Shown here piece by piece: positions 63,370-64,000 of a stretch of DNA of 64,000 nt (the stretch's first letter is position 1; each line of letters starts with the position of its first letter). Under the pieces are notes generated by a model. It was given only the letters and a program-made list of their open reading frames with translations. It ran no database searches and was not told where the DNA came from. The position numbers were made by a program, and so were the translations under genes. The stretch comes from Marthasterias glacialis. Taxonomy: Eukaryota; Echinodermata; Asteroidea; Forcipulatida; Asteriidae. Where the stretch lies: positions 7,940,090 to 8,004,089 of the forward strand of contig OU452235.1 in NCBI GenBank assembly GCA_911728455.2, read 5' to 3'.

Positions 63370-64000
63370 TTAATTCATAATGTAGTATTTGCAGCTCACT
63401 GAAGTGCTCAGATGATCCTCAGCATCGGTGCTATTTATCAGCTCACATTGGTTTCCTCCCAAATTAAATGAGCGGCAACGCTGGTCCTTGTGGCAAGCCA
63501 GAAAGCACTGCTGCAAACTTCCCCATACGGTGAGAGTCTTGAAGGAGTGGTCGAGCAGACAGCGATCGGTAGCCACGATAGAGCAAAACGCGGACTCGGT
63601 CATAATTGGGACTGGGCGTTCACATACCATGTATTTCTCCACGTTGCAGTTCCAGCTGTTCCAGTGAGGATACGAAGTACTCATGACAGCACACGTTTCA
63701 TTATCTTCGATGGCCCAATACCATTTAGCACGATACTGAACTTCTTGAGTGTCTCCATTACATTCCCACACCTTGTCGCCATCTTCATCCGTACAGCCAA
63801 TCCACACCCCATCTCCAAGGTTGGATGGAACTGATAACAAAAAGGTGCTCCAAGTGAAATCATATTCTTTTCTTGAGTTAGGTGTGGCCAGGTTTGCCCC
63901 AAGTTCCTGGCAGCTTTCCAGAGCACCTTGCCAGTTACTTTTCAGAGGGTATAAGCTCTTGTAGCAAGACATTTCCCATTGTTGCCATCCTTCCGGGCAA
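63370..64000 (-). CDS. secreted C-type lectin with PAN/apple-like domain, gene 5 (5' end outside window)
   Basis: The visible 3' portion starts in the CPEGWQQWEMSC stretch at the window edge, so the signal peptide and start lie beyond 64,000. It contains the long LLSVPSNLGDGVWIGC cassette, CNVEKYMVCERP, and the WGSLQQCFLACHKD PAN form otherwise seen only in gene 2, with RSFNLGGNQCEL. IEDNETC again replaces EPN/QPD. Spacer sequence places it with gene 3, while its loop and PAN cassettes match gene 2, an example of the mosaic pattern. Confidence 0.9.
   Translation of the reverse strand, partial: CPEGWQQWEMSCYKSLYPLKSNWQGALESCQELGANLATPNSRKEYDFTWSTFLLSVPSNLGDGVWIGCTDEDGDKVWECNGDTQEVQYRAKWYWAIEDNETCAVMSTSYPHWNSWNCNVEKYMVCERPVPIMTESAFCSIVATDRCLLDHSFKTLTVWGSLQQCFLACHKDQRCRSFNLGGNQCELINSTDAEDHLSTSVSCKYYIMN

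Overview
The window is eukaryotic, intron- and repeat-rich nuclear DNA from an animal, most likely a marine deuterostome invertebrate such as an echinoderm. This is inferred from the mix of calcium-binding EGF and thrombospondin-1 exons in phase 1, a tandem family of secreted C-type lectins, abundant tRNA-derived SINEs, LINE tails and small inverted-repeat elements, and recurring tacatgtac and taggcctа-type motifs. Nothing in it looks bacterial; there is no operon, CRISPR array or replication origin.

Region 1-25 kb holds almost no host coding sequence. It contains short tandem arrays (108-bp units at 491-816, an 11-bp minisatellite at 15.66-16.31 kb, a 112-bp GACTCGAGTC-containing array at 18.1-19.0 kb), LINE 3' relics, two or three tRNA-derived SINE families, several inverted-repeat elements and one possible terminal exon at 9.75-9.89 kb. 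A roughly 71-nt near-perfect hairpin lies at 22.3 kb.

Region 25.3-32.2 kb contains, on the minus strand, the 3' part of a multi-exon extracellular protein gene: two calcium-binding EGF exons followed by four TSP1 exons, all with phase-1 boundaries and readable splice sites, the last ending in a stop codon directly after the sixth TSP1 cysteine. The 5' exons are not seen.

Region 36-64 kb is a tandem array of intronless minus-strand genes for secreted proteins with a C-type lectin domain followed by a PAN/apple-like domain. There are four complete genes (36.2, 40.5, 47.0 and 50.9 kb), one cut by the window edge (63.4 kb), one pseudogene (52.2 kb) and two 3' relics of about 45 bp (44.66 and 46.24 kb). 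Spacers are also duplicated: 36.2-40.5 and 40.5-44.7 kb form a recent tandem duplication, and 46.3-52.6 and 59.2-64 kb belong to a second subgroup. The paralogues are mosaics of a few alternative cassettes, which suggests gene conversion or unequal crossing over.

The second subgroup was interrupted at a TTAA site by an inverted-repeat DNA element (52,635-59,194), which was in turn invaded by a young and apparently intact Ty3/gypsy LTR retrotransposon (52,979-57,973; 146-bp LTRs differing at one base, CGCAT target duplication, one 1372-codon gag-pol frame on the minus strand). A second copy of the same TTAA element end sits at the break of the lectin pseudogene, so this element family has twice reshaped the array.
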